A DNA stretch of 64,000 nt from Pseudomonadota bacterium (GTDB lineage: Bacteria; Pseudomonadota; Gammaproteobacteria; Pseudomonadales; Azotimanducaceae), in assembly GCA_027624035.1 (NCBI GenBank), contig JAQBUI010000015.1:1-64000 (forward strand), in the 5' to 3' direction. Positions 17,165-26,584 of the stretch are shown here, piece after piece. The position numbers and the translations under genes are program-made. The notes below the pieces were generated by a model. It made no database searches. It had not been told where the DNA came from and saw nothing but the letters and a program-made list of their open reading frames with translations. Numbering within the stretch: the stretch's first letter is position 1; every line of letters begins with the position of its first letter.

Positions 17165-18327
17165 AGCAGGCGATCGCGGTGACGTGGATCAACCTGCAGT
17201 CGATTCCCCGGCGAATCGGAGCGACCCTGGTCATGGTAGTCGGCATTGCCGGTGTGGTTGGTGTACTCAGTGCCATGCTAACGCTGACACAGGGGCTCGC
17301 CGGGACGCTGATGAATTCGTCCAGCCCGTTACGCGCCGTGATGCTCAGCGAGGGTGCCCACTTTATCGGCGTCAGCAGTCTGAGCCCGGAACACATTCAG
17401 GTAACCGAGACCGCGCCGGGTGTCGCCCGGCTTGCCGACGAGAAACCGGCGGTCTCCAGGGATGTTCGAGTCTCCGTAACCCTTGTGGGCAAAGAAGATG
17501 GCATTCGAAAGGGTGTTGTGATCCGTGGGCTGTCGCCTTCGTTCTTCGAGATGCGTACGGACGTTCAGCTCACCGGTGGACGCATGTTCCGTTCAGGTCT
17601 GAACGAGGCGATCATCGGCGAGCAGGCTCAGCGCCAGTTTGCAGGCACGGACATCGGCGACACGATAGACGTCACGGGCCATCCGCTCCAGATTGTAGGT
17701 ACCTTCACCAGCGGCGGCGACTGGTACGAGTCGGGCTTCATGATGGATGCGCAGACCCTGAATGCGGCTCGCAAGACGACGTCCGTACATAGTCTGATCA
17801 TCTGGCTCGAGAGCGAGGCCGCATTCACCGAGCTCAACGATCACGTAATGGCGCACCCGACACTCAAGTTTCAGGCGCTTCGAGAACCAGACTACTACCA
17901 GCGATTGGATGATGCCTGGTCCACCATGCGGCGCCTGCTGATGATCGTCGGATCAATCATGGCGGTCGGCGGGCTATTCTGCGCCTTCAACGTGATGTAC
18001 TCCGCCGTCTCAGCCAGGGAGGTAGAGATCGCCACGTACAAGGCGCTGGGCTTCGGAGCGAGCGGAATCCTTGTCTCGGTCGTGGTCGAGTCTGTTGTAG
18101 TGGGTGGCCTTGGCGCACTTCTCGGCACCGGTGTCACGTGGCTCCTCTTCCAGGGCAACACGGTAACCACGGGCGGCTGGGATGCTTCGGTCGTTCACAC
18201 AATGGACGTTTCCTTATGGGTTCTGGTTCAGGGGCTTGTCGCTGCCGTCGGCATTGCGGTGCTTGGCGCTATCATTCCCGCCTGGCGTGCAGTGCGGCTA
18301 CCGGTCACGGAGGCGCTGCGGCATTGA
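17161..18327 (+). CDS. ABC transporter permease, FtsX/MacB type, second subunit
   Basis: A 388-residue protein with the same layout as its upstream neighbour: N-terminal helix (LVMVVGIAGVVGVLSAML), periplasmic MacB-like core domain, and three C-terminal helices with the loop sentence AREVEIATYKALGFGASGI. It starts inside the preceding stop codon, so translation is coupled. A heterodimeric permease is likely, working in lipoprotein, lipid or small-molecule export as in LolCDE/MacB-like systems; the partner ATPase and any adaptor are not in the window. Confidence 0.82.
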   Translation: MKQAIAVTWINLQSIPRRIGATLVMVVGIAGVVGVLSAMLTLTQGLAGTLMNSSSPLRAVMLSEGAHFIGVSSLSPEHIQVTETAPGVARLADEKPAVSRDVRVSVTLVGKEDGIRKGVVIRGLSPSFFEMRTDVQLTGGRMFRSGLNEAIIGEQAQRQFAGTDIGDTIDVTGHPLQIVGTFTSGGDWYESGFMMDAQTLNAARKTTSVHSLIIWLESEAAFTELNDHVMAHPTLKFQALREPDYYQRLDDAWSTMRRLLMIVGSIMAVGGLFCAFNVMYSAVSAREVEIATYKALGFGASGILVSVVVESVVVGGLGALLGTGVTWLLFQGNTVTTGGWDASVVHTMDVSLWVLVQGLVAAVGIAVLGAIIPAWRAVRLPVTEALRH

Positions 18328-18562
18328 GTAATCCGATATGCGCGCGGGCAATCCGAACCACCAAGAGCAGTTTCTGAAAATGCGCGGCCCTCTTGATGCC
18401 TGGATAGCTGACACTGATGGTAGAGGACAGTATCCGAAATGGCCTTGGCGATAGAGGAAATCACTGACCGCTCTGCAGATTGGCTGAGGAACCGACACCG
18501 GGTGGACGCCGCCGCACCTTAAAAAACGCAGGTTCGACCTTGAGCAGCTGAGGCGGGGTGGC

Positions 18563-18729
18563 CGTCGTCACTGGGGGCCTCTGGAATCGGCAAAGGCGTC
18601 GCCCGACACGCCGCGCTGCAGCTCGGGCTGCGGGTCTGCGTGGTGGACATTCGGGCGGCGGCCGCGCGGGTTGTAATGGGAGAGGCCGAGCAGGCAGTGC
18701 GTGCGCAGGTAAAGGCCCGGAAAAACTGA
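18563..18729 (+). pseudogene. Short-chain dehydrogenase (SDR) N-terminal remnant
   Basis: Reading GTC GTC ACT GGG, skipping one G at 18576, and continuing gives VVTG-ASGIGKGVARHAALQLGLRVCVVDIRAAA, the Rossmann TGxxxGIG nucleotide-binding start of an SDR. The frame then ends at TGA 18727 after about 50 codons. One base in a G-run breaks the frame and the rest of the gene is gone. The 18328-18562 stretch before it and 18730-18878 after it show nothing recognisable. Confidence 0.55.
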
Positions 18730-18878
18730 AGGACCCGACGACAACAATACCGAGTAATCCCGATGAAGACCGTTGGACTGGCATTTGCGCCCTGGGTGGG
18801 AGTTATCCATCAGGTAAATCCGGTTTCTTTTGCCTCCGCATCAAGGACGCGGAGGGGAGAACGCTACCCTCCTGATGG

Positions 18879-19700
18879 CTACCGGGCGGGAGGGCCCTGT
18901 TCGATTCGGCGGATCAGCTTATCGTGGGCGTCAACGTCGAACTGGATGTCCCACTGGCTCTCGATCCACCAGGTGCCGCCACACTCCTGCCATCGCCTGA
19001 CCTCGGCGGCGGCCGCAGCGACATCAGCACCATCGGTTTGTCCTTCCACGATGATGTCAAACCCGGCATCCACACCCAGTGCGTCGAGTTGTCTGCGTGC
19101 GGTAGTGATGTCGTTAGGTGCCAATGGCCTCGATTCGCCGGTCTCGCTGCGTACGGAGGGAAGCAAACCCTGATACCGAGTCGCGCGACCGAACGATTTT
19201 CGGTTGGATAGCAGACCGACAACCCAGATGGTCTTCTGTATCGGCGTGGGTGGCACGTGGGGAAAGTCCGTAGGGGTGAGCTGATAATGTTTGCCGGTAA
19301 ACTCGTATGGCTGGCCTTGCCAGAGCCCGGTGATGATCTCCAGTGACTCGTCCATCAGTTCGGCGCGCCGCCGCACATCCGTCTCTTCCCCGAAAGAATC
19401 AAAGCCCGTATCCACCGCGCCCAGACCCACGGAGAGTATGGTCCGGCCGCCGTTGAAGTGATCCAGCGTCGCGTATTTGGCGGCAATATCCCAGGGTCGC
19501 ATCCGCGACAGTGGGGACAGCAACGTCCCCAGACGTATGGTCTTCGTCGCGGTGGCTGCGGCTGTGAGGCTGATCCAGGCATCGGTGCCCCATACGCCGT
19601 CCCAGACAAAGAAACCGTCCCAGCCGCTCGCTTCTGCCCGGGCGGCAGCTTCCATTGCCTGGGATACGTCGCCCCTGGGCAGCACAATGCCGCACTTCAT
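18879..19700 (-). CDS. LLM-class (luciferase-like) flavin-dependent oxidoreductase
   Basis: A 273-residue luciferase-like monooxygenase, using FMN or F420. MKCGIVLPRGD starts the first strand; GWDGFFVWDGVW, IRLGTLLSPLSRMRPWDIA and LDHFNGGRTILSVGLGA are the typical TIM-barrel segments, and LIRRIEQGPP is the usual end. Length is a little below the common 300-350. No flavin reductase is adjacent, and the substrate is unknown. The start is clear and follows a short gap to repeat copy 3. Confidence 0.8.
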   Translation of the reverse strand: MKCGIVLPRGDVSQAMEAAARAEASGWDGFFVWDGVWGTDAWISLTAAATATKTIRLGTLLSPLSRMRPWDIAAKYATLDHFNGGRTILSVGLGAVDTGFDSFGEETDVRRRAELMDESLEIITGLWQGQPYEFTGKHYQLTPTDFPHVPPTPIQKTIWVVGLLSNRKSFGRATRYQGLLPSVRSETGESRPLAPNDITTARRQLDALGVDAGFDIIVEGQTDGADVAAAAAEVRRWQECGGTWWIESQWDIQFDVDAHDKLIRRIEQGPPAR

Positions 19701-19800
19701 GCTGGCCGTCTTTGGTTGGAGTCAATCATCTGTTCCACCGCAGCACCGACGTTCAACGCATGCCCCGTCTGCAGCAGAAATCCGCTGGCGAGTGTTGGTG

Positions 19801-19860
19801 GCAGGCAATTGGTACATTGCCCTACTTTAACCGCGCCAGGAAAAGACCCATTGTATTGCC
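19801..19860. repeat. Dispersed ~65-bp repeat, copy 3
   Basis: Gapless alignment with copies 1 and 2, sharing CCAGGAAAAGACCCATTGT with copy 1. The similarity fades after position 19860. The flanking region 19701-20164 contains no intact gene. Confidence 0.65.
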
Positions 19861-20099
19861 ATGAAACCATCGGCGTGCCGTTCGCTCCACTCAGCTGAGG
19901 TGAATGGCTCAGGCGGGTATTTGATACTGACATCACAAACTGCCTCTGCTGTGTTGGCCGCCTACGAGTTATCGACGTCACCGATCTCGAAATCATCCGC
20001 AAAATCCTGGATCACGTCCAGTGGCGTGGACCACGACAAGCAAACGACCCCAGGCAAGCCCTGCCCATCCATTAATGTCCTCCCGGACCAAGGGGCTTT

Positions 20100-20165
20100 T
20101 GCGGGCGCCCACGTAGGCATCCGCGGCCGTGAAGGGTTCGCCGACAATATCCGGAGTTGAACCGT
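20100..20165 (-). pseudogene. Possible glutathione S-transferase fragment
   Basis: The minus strand reads STPDIVGEPFTAADAYVGAR, which resembles the C-terminal GxxFTAADxY segment of glutathione S-transferases. The frame before and after does not continue the family. Only a short scrap is visible, so the call is tentative. Confidence 0.3.
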
Positions 20166-20761
20166 CAACTGCTGAGGGACATTCGACACCCGACCAGACA
20201 GGACTGGTTGCGCAGACCCCGGCTCGTATCGCCCACAGCGGCTTCGTCGTGAAACAGCAGCACATGCAGGGTTGGAAACAGCGTCAGCAGTTCATTGGGT
20301 CGTAGCAGGAAGTCCGGATTGCCTGGTCCGCCCGGCACCACCCTTTCCCGGGTGAATGTCTGATAAAAGAGGATGCCGCCCTCGGTTAACGCGGCGGAGA
20401 TTGGCCCGGCAAGTGATCGATCCAGAAAGCGGTTCACAACAATAAGGTCCCAGGCCCCGGCAGCAGGTAACGTTTGATTGAGATCGACCTTGCGGGTGTT
20501 GATCTCCAGCCCCTTCGTCCGGGCGGCAGCTGTCAGCTGCGTCAGGGCAACCCCGGAGATATCCCAGGCATCGACTTTGAGTCCCCGGGCGGCAAGCCAG
20601 AGTGCGTTGCCGCCCACACCGCAGGCAAGGTCAAGCGCCCTGCCTTGAGTTGGCAGAAGATGGTCGACCGACACCAGCGTGGGGTCGGGTTGGGGGTAGT
20701 CCTTCGGTCGACCCGAGTAGGTTCTGTCCCATCTCGACTCGTCGCTTTCATTTCTCGACAT
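20165..20761 (-). CDS. Class I SAM-dependent methyltransferase (TehB-like)
   Basis: A 198-residue methyltransferase. Motif I is ALDLACGVGGNALWLAARG, followed by VDAWDISGVAL for the acidic residue that binds the SAM ribose, and AWDLIVVNRFLDRSL as motif IV. The C-terminal GGILFYQTFTRERV is typical of small TehB/tellurite-type enzymes. It starts directly before the trkH stop (adjacent, no gap), suggesting it ends the trk operon. The substrate is unknown. Confidence 0.75.
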   Translation of the reverse strand: MSRNESDESRWDRTYSGRPKDYPQPDPTLVSVDHLLPTQGRALDLACGVGGNALWLAARGLKVDAWDISGVALTQLTAAARTKGLEINTRKVDLNQTLPAAGAWDLIVVNRFLDRSLAGPISAALTEGGILFYQTFTRERVVPGGPGNPDFLLRPNELLTLFPTLHVLLFHDEAAVGDTSRGLRNQSCLVGCRMSLSS

Positions 20762-22210
20762 CTACTTTTTCCAGAACATCGCGGTAAACAACACCAGCAG
20801 GGTAAAGATCTCCAGCCGGCCCATGATCATCGCAAGGCACAGAATCAGCTTGGCAAGGTCATTGATCCCGCCATAGTGTGCTGCCACATCGCCCAGGCCG
20901 GGTCCCAGATTGTTGATGGTTGCACCGACTGCCGAGAATGCGGTCAAAAAATCCATTCCGAGCGCGACCATCACGAGGTGCATACACAGAAACAGAATCA
21001 CATAGACCGAGAAGAACCCCCACACCGCGTCGATGACATTGTTAGAGACCGAGCGGTGATTCAGCTTGATCGGGAACACCGCGTTTGGATGGATCAGACG
21101 GCGGATCTCCCGGTGTCCCTGCTTCAGGATCAGCAGCACCCGCATCACTTTCATTCCGCCGCCGGTCGAGCCAGCACAGGCGCCGGTGAACGCGCCAAAG
21201 AATACGAGGTACGGAAGCATGCTTGGCCAGGCGCTGAAGTCAGCCGTTGCAAATCCCGTGGTAGTGAAAATCGATACCACCTGAAACGCGGCCATACGAA
21301 GGGATTGTGCACCACTGTAAGTCTGGTAGCCGATCAGGAAGACCGTCGTGATCACGATGGCGGTCAGCAGTATGACCAGATAAAGGCGGGCCTCGTCATC
21401 AGCAAGATACTGTTTCAGCGACAGGCTCTTGAAGGCGAAAAAATGTAACGAGAAGTTCATGCCGGAAATCACCATGAAGACGATTGCGACAAATTCGATG
21501 GCGGGGGAGTCAAAAAACCCAAGGCTGGTGTCATGGGTCGAAAAACCGCCGATGGCAACCGTGGAAAAGCTGTGACAGACGGCATCAAAAAACGTCATGC
21601 CAGTGATCCAGTAGGCGAGGCAGCAGGTGGCGGTGAGGCCGACATAGATCGACCACAGGGCGAGTGCGGTCTGGTGGATGCGAGGCGTGAGTTTGCTGTC
21701 TTTCATGGGCCCTGGTGTTTCTGCCCGGTATAGCTGCATGCCGCCAACGCCCAGCATGGGCAGGATGGCAACGGCCAGCACGATGATCCCCATACCGCCA
21801 AGCCACTGTAGCTGGGCACGATAATACAGGAGCGACGCTGGCAGGGTATCAAGACCCGTGATGACGGTAGCGCCCGTCGTGGTCAGCCCTGAGAATGACT
21901 CGAAGAACGCGTCCGGTAACGACAGCCCAATGCCGAGGCCGTCTGCAAAGGGGATCGCGCCAAATGCACCCAGCGCCAGATAAAACATCACCGTGACCAG
22001 AAAGCCATCCCGTATCCGCATTTCTCTCTGGTTGGCTCGAAACGGCAGCCAAAGCATCAGCCCGGCGAAGAAGGTATAGGTGAGTGCATTGAGGAAGACC
22101 TGGGTCATGCCATCTTCCAACATCACCGCGAGCAGTAGCGGCGGCACCATGGTGACGCTGAACATCATGAGCAGGTTGCCCAGGATGCGGATTGAAATCT
22201 GAAGATGCAT
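20762..22210 (-). CDS. trkH: Trk potassium uptake channel subunit TrkH
   Basis: A 482-residue inner-membrane K+ channel protein, close to the usual length of 483. Selectivity-filter-like segments include ESFSGLTTTGATVI, FSTVAIGGFSTHD, FTTTGFATADFS and ATINNLGPGLGDV, and CAGSTGGGMKVMR is conserved. It works with TrkA, which is encoded just upstream in the same direction. No structural oddity was seen. Confidence 0.93.
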   Translation of the reverse strand: MHLQISIRILGNLLMMFSVTMVPPLLLAVMLEDGMTQVFLNALTYTFFAGLMLWLPFRANQREMRIRDGFLVTVMFYLALGAFGAIPFADGLGIGLSLPDAFFESFSGLTTTGATVITGLDTLPASLLYYRAQLQWLGGMGIIVLAVAILPMLGVGGMQLYRAETPGPMKDSKLTPRIHQTALALWSIYVGLTATCCLAYWITGMTFFDAVCHSFSTVAIGGFSTHDTSLGFFDSPAIEFVAIVFMVISGMNFSLHFFAFKSLSLKQYLADDEARLYLVILLTAIVITTVFLIGYQTYSGAQSLRMAAFQVVSIFTTTGFATADFSAWPSMLPYLVFFGAFTGACAGSTGGGMKVMRVLLILKQGHREIRRLIHPNAVFPIKLNHRSVSNNVIDAVWGFFSVYVILFLCMHLVMVALGMDFLTAFSAVGATINNLGPGLGDVAAHYGGINDLAKLILCLAMIMGRLEIFTLLVLFTAMFWKK

Positions 22211-22237
22211 TTGTATCTTTTTCGCTACTTTTTTTCG

Positions 22238-23620
22238 CTAAATGAAGCTAAGAGGTGCCTGGAACAACCGCTCAACATCCTTGACGCGATTCTTGTCTAC
22301 CAGAAAGATGATGAGATGATCGTTCGGTTTGACCACGATGTCGTCATGGGCGATCACCACCTCATTGCCTCGCACCAGGGCGCCAATGGTCGCGCCGACG
22401 GGCAGGTTGATCTCGCCGAGCGACCGGCCAATGACTTTCGAGGTGGACTCGTCGCCGTGGGCGATAGCCTCGATGGCTTCCGCGGCACCCTTTCGAAGCG
22501 AGTGAACATTGACCACATCACCGCGCCGGATGTGTCTTAAGATGGTACCCAATGTCGCCTGCTGGGGAGAGATGGCAATGTCGATCTCGCCGTCCTGGAT
22601 CAGGTCGACGTAGGCCGGATTATTGATCAGCGTGATGACCTTGCGTGCGCCCAGGCTCTTGGCCAGCAATGAGGACATGATATTCGCCTCGTCATCATTG
22701 GTCACCGCGCAGAATACGTCGGTCTCTTCAATGTTCTCCTCGACCAGCAGGTCACGGTCCGAGGCGTCACCGATCAGGACAATCGACCGGTCAAGCCGTT
22801 CAGACAGTTCATAGCCCCGCTCCCGGTTCTGTTCAATGATGCGTACGCCGTACTTTCGCTCCAGAGATTCTGCCAGACCGCGGCCAATGTTGCCGCCACC
22901 CGCGATGACAATTCGTTTGTTGGGCGGCTCGGCCCGGCGCAGCTCGCTCATGACAGTCTGGATATCCCGGGATGCCGCGATGAAGAAGACTTCATCATCG
23001 GCTTCGATTACCGTATCACCCGTCGGAATGATGGGGCTGTTTTTCCTGAAAATCGCAGCGACGCGAGTGTCGACCATGGGGATGTGTTTGCGGAAGTAGC
23101 GCAGCTCCTGGTCCACCAGGGGTCCGCCGTAGTATGCCTTGATGCCGACCAGCTGGACCTGCCCGTCGGCAAAATCCATGACCTGAAGGGCGCCTGGGTT
23201 CTCGATGAGCCGGTGAATATCGTCCTTGATGATGGCCTCGGGGTTCACCGTGAAGTCTACGGGCATGGCGTCGTCTCGAAAGATACTGCCACCGGCAATG
23301 CCGGAGATATAGGCGCTAGAGCGGACCCGGGCGATCTTCGTTGGCGTATTGAAGACCGTATAGGCGACCTGGCAGGCAACCATATTGACCTCATCGCTGT
23401 TGGTGACCGCGATCAGCATATCGGCATCCTCGGCGCCGGCGGCCCGCAGCACGTCGGGGTGCGAAGCCATGCCGCGAATCGTTCTGATGTCGTATCGGTC
23501 CTGAAGGTCCCTCAGGCGGTCTGCGTCGATATCCACAACCGTGATGTCTGATGACTCCTTGGTGAGGTTGTGGGCCAGATTACCGCCGACCTGGCCGCCG
23601 CCAAGAATGATGATCTTCAT
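22238..23620 (-). CDS. trkA: Trk potassium uptake regulatory protein TrkA
   Basis: A 460-residue cytosolic NAD(H)-binding regulator with two RCK units. The first Rossmann motif is MKIIILGGGQVGGNLAHNL, the second RIVIAGGGNIGRGLAESL, each followed by a TrkA_C domain. Length matches E. coli TrkA (458). Its start overlaps the rsmB stop by 4 bases and trkH follows after 27 bases, so rsmB-trkA-trkH are likely one transcript. Confidence 0.93.
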   Translation of the reverse strand: MKIIILGGGQVGGNLAHNLTKESSDITVVDIDADRLRDLQDRYDIRTIRGMASHPDVLRAAGAEDADMLIAVTNSDEVNMVACQVAYTVFNTPTKIARVRSSAYISGIAGGSIFRDDAMPVDFTVNPEAIIKDDIHRLIENPGALQVMDFADGQVQLVGIKAYYGGPLVDQELRYFRKHIPMVDTRVAAIFRKNSPIIPTGDTVIEADDEVFFIAASRDIQTVMSELRRAEPPNKRIVIAGGGNIGRGLAESLERKYGVRIIEQNRERGYELSERLDRSIVLIGDASDRDLLVEENIEETDVFCAVTNDDEANIMSSLLAKSLGARKVITLINNPAYVDLIQDGEIDIAISPQQATLGTILRHIRRGDVVNVHSLRKGAAEAIEAIAHGDESTSKVIGRSLGEINLPVGATIGALVRGNEVVIAHDDIVVKPNDHLIIFLVDKNRVKDVERLFQAPLSFI

Positions 23621-25008
23621 GTAGCAGATACCTTGCGCAGCCGGGCAACGTAAAACCCGTCGTGACTGTTGATTTGTGGCAGTAGCTGGTGGCCCGGATT
23701 GTTCTCTCGCTCCAGCGCAACGTCCCAGGGACCCCTGGTTGCATGACCATTGGCTGCAACGCTGTTGACGGCTGCGCGCTCCGAAGTTGCCACATTCTGA
23801 GCCGCGCCATTGCCGAAATTGACCGCCAGCACCTCGGCATCATCCCGCGTTCGCAGGAAATTCCTGACGACACGTTCGTTCTCCTGGGGCAGGATTGAAC
23901 AGGTGGCATAGACGACCATGCCGCCGGGCTTGAGCAGTTGCCAGGCATGTTCGAGCATCGACGTCTGGGTACGACAGAGTCTGGCAATATCGGCCGGCTG
24001 ACGCAGCAGCTTGATATCCGGGTGGCGCCGGATGGTGCCGGTCGCGGAGCAGGGAGCATCCAGCAGTATGGTGTCGAATAATCCCCCGGCGTCACGAGCT
24101 GACAGGGTTAAGAAGTCGCATATCCGGGTTTCACAGTTTGCGCCCAGGCGGCGAAGATTGTCCTGGACCTGGGTCAGCCTGGAGGCGTCACGATCAATGG
24201 CGAGTAACCTGATTCCTGGTTCAATCTCAAGCAGATGACAGGTCTTGCCTCCCGGTGCGGCACAGGCATCCAGAATCCGCTGCCCTGAAGACGGTTCCAG
24301 CAATGGCGCGATCAGTTGAGATGCCTCATCCTGCACGCTGACCTGACCTTCGCGAAATCCCGGCAGTGATTCCACCGGAACGGATTCATGTAACTGAATA
24401 CCATGAGGTGCCTGAAGTGGGTCTGCCGCCATTCCACGATCGGCCAGTATTTGAAGATAGCGGTCTCGCTCGCTTCGCTGTTGGTTGACCCGCAGCGTCA
24501 TGGGTGCCTGGGTGTTATTGGCCAGGATGATATTGCGCCAATCGTCTGGCCAGGCGGTCTTGAACTGATCGATGAGCCAGGCTGGATGATTGGTGGTCGT
24601 CTGACCATCGGCCTTGCCTGCATCGATTTCCAACTGGCTGCGTTTTCGTATGAAGTTGCGCAACACCCCGTTGACGAGTCCGGTAGCCCAGCTCTTGCCC
24701 ATCGACTTCGCTGCCTCGACGGTGGCGTTCACACTGGTGTGTGCAGGGCGGTGCAGTGAACAGATGCTGTACAGGCCGCACAGAAGCAGCAGGGCCAGAT
24801 CAAGATGTTTTTCCGGCAACGGCTTTTTCATCAGCGCATCGCGAACAAAGCACAGGCGATAGTAATCCCGCAGCACCCCATAGCCGAGTTGTTTGGCGAG
24901 CGGGCTGTCTCCCGGCTCGAACTGAAGCTGGCGGCCATTCAATACCCTGTCCAGGGCACGAACGGCGGCCTGGTAATCCTGAGTGGGCTGGTTCGACGGG
25001 TTCGACAT
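23617..25008 (-). CDS. rsmB: 16S rRNA (cytosine-967-C5)-methyltransferase
   Basis: A 463-residue RNA methyltransferase. The N-terminal NusB-like domain (residues 1-150) is followed by the catalytic domain with SAM motif LDACAAPGGKTCHLLE. The two cysteines of m5C enzymes occur in DAPCSATGTIRRHPD and VVYATCSILPQENE. It lies between fmt and trkA, the normal gammaproteobacterial order. Residues around 400 carry extra sequence, making it slightly longer than E. coli RsmB (429). Confidence 0.92.
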   Translation of the reverse strand: MSNPSNQPTQDYQAAVRALDRVLNGRQLQFEPGDSPLAKQLGYGVLRDYYRLCFVRDALMKKPLPEKHLDLALLLLCGLYSICSLHRPAHTSVNATVEAAKSMGKSWATGLVNGVLRNFIRKRSQLEIDAGKADGQTTTNHPAWLIDQFKTAWPDDWRNIILANNTQAPMTLRVNQQRSERDRYLQILADRGMAADPLQAPHGIQLHESVPVESLPGFREGQVSVQDEASQLIAPLLEPSSGQRILDACAAPGGKTCHLLEIEPGIRLLAIDRDASRLTQVQDNLRRLGANCETRICDFLTLSARDAGGLFDTILLDAPCSATGTIRRHPDIKLLRQPADIARLCRTQTSMLEHAWQLLKPGGMVVYATCSILPQENERVVRNFLRTRDDAEVLAVNFGNGAAQNVATSERAAVNSVAANGHATRGPWDVALERENNPGHQLLPQINSHDGFYVARLRKVSAT

Positions 25009-25009
25009 A

Positions 25010-25939
25010 TCAGATGAACCGGGCGCCGGGCGCGAACAACTCGCGTCTGGAATTGAGGATGTCGCGACCGGTCTGAACGGACCCCTTTCCTATCGGCAAC
25101 TGTAGTTTCGTCAGGGTCAGGCTACCTTCGCCACATGCGACCCGAATGCCCTGGCTGGTCAGTTCCAGAATCGTTCCGGGGTTGGCAGTCACCGGCCCTG
25201 GATCAGGGGCCGCGGCCCAGACTTTCAAACGCATGTTATCGAACAGGGTGAACGCGATCGGGTCAGGGTTGAACGCCCTGACCGCCCGGTTGATGGTCTC
25301 GGCAGACAGTTCCCAGTTGATTCGTGCTTCCTCCTTATCAATCTTGGTGGCGTAGGTGACGCCTTCGCCCGGTTGCGCCACGGCGACCGCCGATTCGGTC
25401 TCCAGTGCGTCAAGGGTATGCAACAGTGCACCGGGGCCCACTTTGTTCAGTTTTTCGATCAGCGTACCGGTGGTGTCGCTCGGGTCGATCCTGACTGGCT
25501 CACGGGTGAAGACGGGACCGGTATCGAGCCCTTCCTCCATCCGCATGATGCAGACTCCCGTGGTTTGATCCCCGGCGAGGATTGCCCGCTGGATGGGTGC
25601 AGCACCGCGCCACCGTGGCAACAGCGACCCGTGGACATTGATGCAACCGTATCGGGGCAGCGTCAGCACATCCAGACCCAGAATCTGGCCGTAGGCGACC
25701 ACGATCATCACATCGGCGGCGACATCGCAAAGGTCGCCTGCCTTCACCCGGGCAGGTTGCCGGACCGGAACGTTCGATGACATTGCTGCCACTTTCACTG
25801 GCCCGGGTACGGGCTTGCGGCCACGTTTGCCTGGCTGGTCAGGTTGGGTGATGACAACTGCTACCTCGTGTTTGCTGGCTTGCAGCGCCTGAAGGTAGGG
25901 CACTGCAAACGCTGGTGTTCCGGCGAATACTACGCGCAT
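25010..25939 (-). CDS. fmt: Methionyl-tRNA formyltransferase
   Basis: A 309-residue enzyme that formylates initiator Met-tRNA with 10-formyltetrahydrofolate. MRVVFAGTPAFAVPYLQAL opens the fold, the catalytic segment is INVHGSLLPRWRGAAPIQRA, and GVCIMRMEEGLDTGPV is conserved. It starts one base after the def stop and is followed by rsmB one base later, the classic def-fmt-rsmB operon. Confidence 0.95.
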   Translation of the reverse strand: MRVVFAGTPAFAVPYLQALQASKHEVAVVITQPDQPGKRGRKPVPGPVKVAAMSSNVPVRQPARVKAGDLCDVAADVMIVVAYGQILGLDVLTLPRYGCINVHGSLLPRWRGAAPIQRAILAGDQTTGVCIMRMEEGLDTGPVFTREPVRIDPSDTTGTLIEKLNKVGPGALLHTLDALETESAVAVAQPGEGVTYATKIDKEEARINWELSAETINRAVRAFNPDPIAFTLFDNMRLKVWAAAPDPGPVTANPGTILELTSQGIRVACGEGSLTLTKLQLPIGKGSVQTGRDILNSRRELFAPGARFI

Positions 25940-25940
25940 G

Positions 25941-26444
25941 TCAGGCCCGTTGCTTCTGTTGCTTGAGCAGCTTCTTGCGGATCATCTGTCGCTTTGTGTT
26001 AGAGAGGTAGTCGACGAACAGTTTCCCCTGCAGATGGTCCATCTCATGCTGGATGCAGACCGCCAGCAGGCCCTCGGCGGTCATCGTGAACTCATTGCCA
26101 TCACGGTTGACTGCCTGTACCTGGACTTTCTCGGCCCGGGTTACCGGCTCATAAAAGCCCGGTACGGACAGGCAGCCTTCTGCCGTTTCGAGTTCGCCTT
26201 CATCATCAATGATCTCGGGATTGATCAGCACGATCGGAGAATCTTTCTTCTCGGATACGTCGATCACCAGAAGCGCCCGGTGCACGTTGACCTGGGTTGC
26301 CGCCAGGCCAATTCCTGGTGCCTGATACATGGACCGGAGCATGCGGTCGGCAAGCTCAACCAGCTTTCCATCCACTTCGGCGACGGCTTTGGCAGGGGTT
26401 CGCAGTCTGGGATCCGGGAATTCCAGTATCTCTAATGGCGCCAT
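25941..26444 (-). CDS. def: Peptide deformylase
   Basis: A 167-residue metalloenzyme that removes the formyl group from nascent proteins. All three motifs are present: [26 protein letters not shown] and [17 protein letters not shown] with the HExxH zinc site. First gene of the minus-strand def-fmt-rsmB-trkA-trkH block, divergent from the LysM gene across 140 bp. Confidence 0.95.
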   Translation of the reverse strand: MAPLEILEFPDPRLRTPAKAVAEVDGKLVELADRMLRSMYQAPGIGLAATQVNVHRALLVIDVSEKKDSPIVLINPEIIDDEGELETAEGCLSVPGFYEPVTRAEKVQVQAVNRDGNEFTMTAEGLLAVCIQHEMDHLQGKLFVDYLSNTKRQMIRKKLLKQQKQRA

Positions 26445-26584
26445 GGTGCTGGTTCTACCTCTAGTAATTACGTAACTTGTGCTGCTAAGATTATGATCAA
26501 CTTGAAAAATCAGGTCATCCCGACCGTGCTAATTCGGCCTGGAGAACCGTCCATTGTACCTTTTTTGAAGACGGGATTCGCCCA

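Noticed and set aside
18763-19173. 136-codon plus-strand frame
   Set aside because: Mostly antisense to the well-supported LLM oxidoreductase and without family features.
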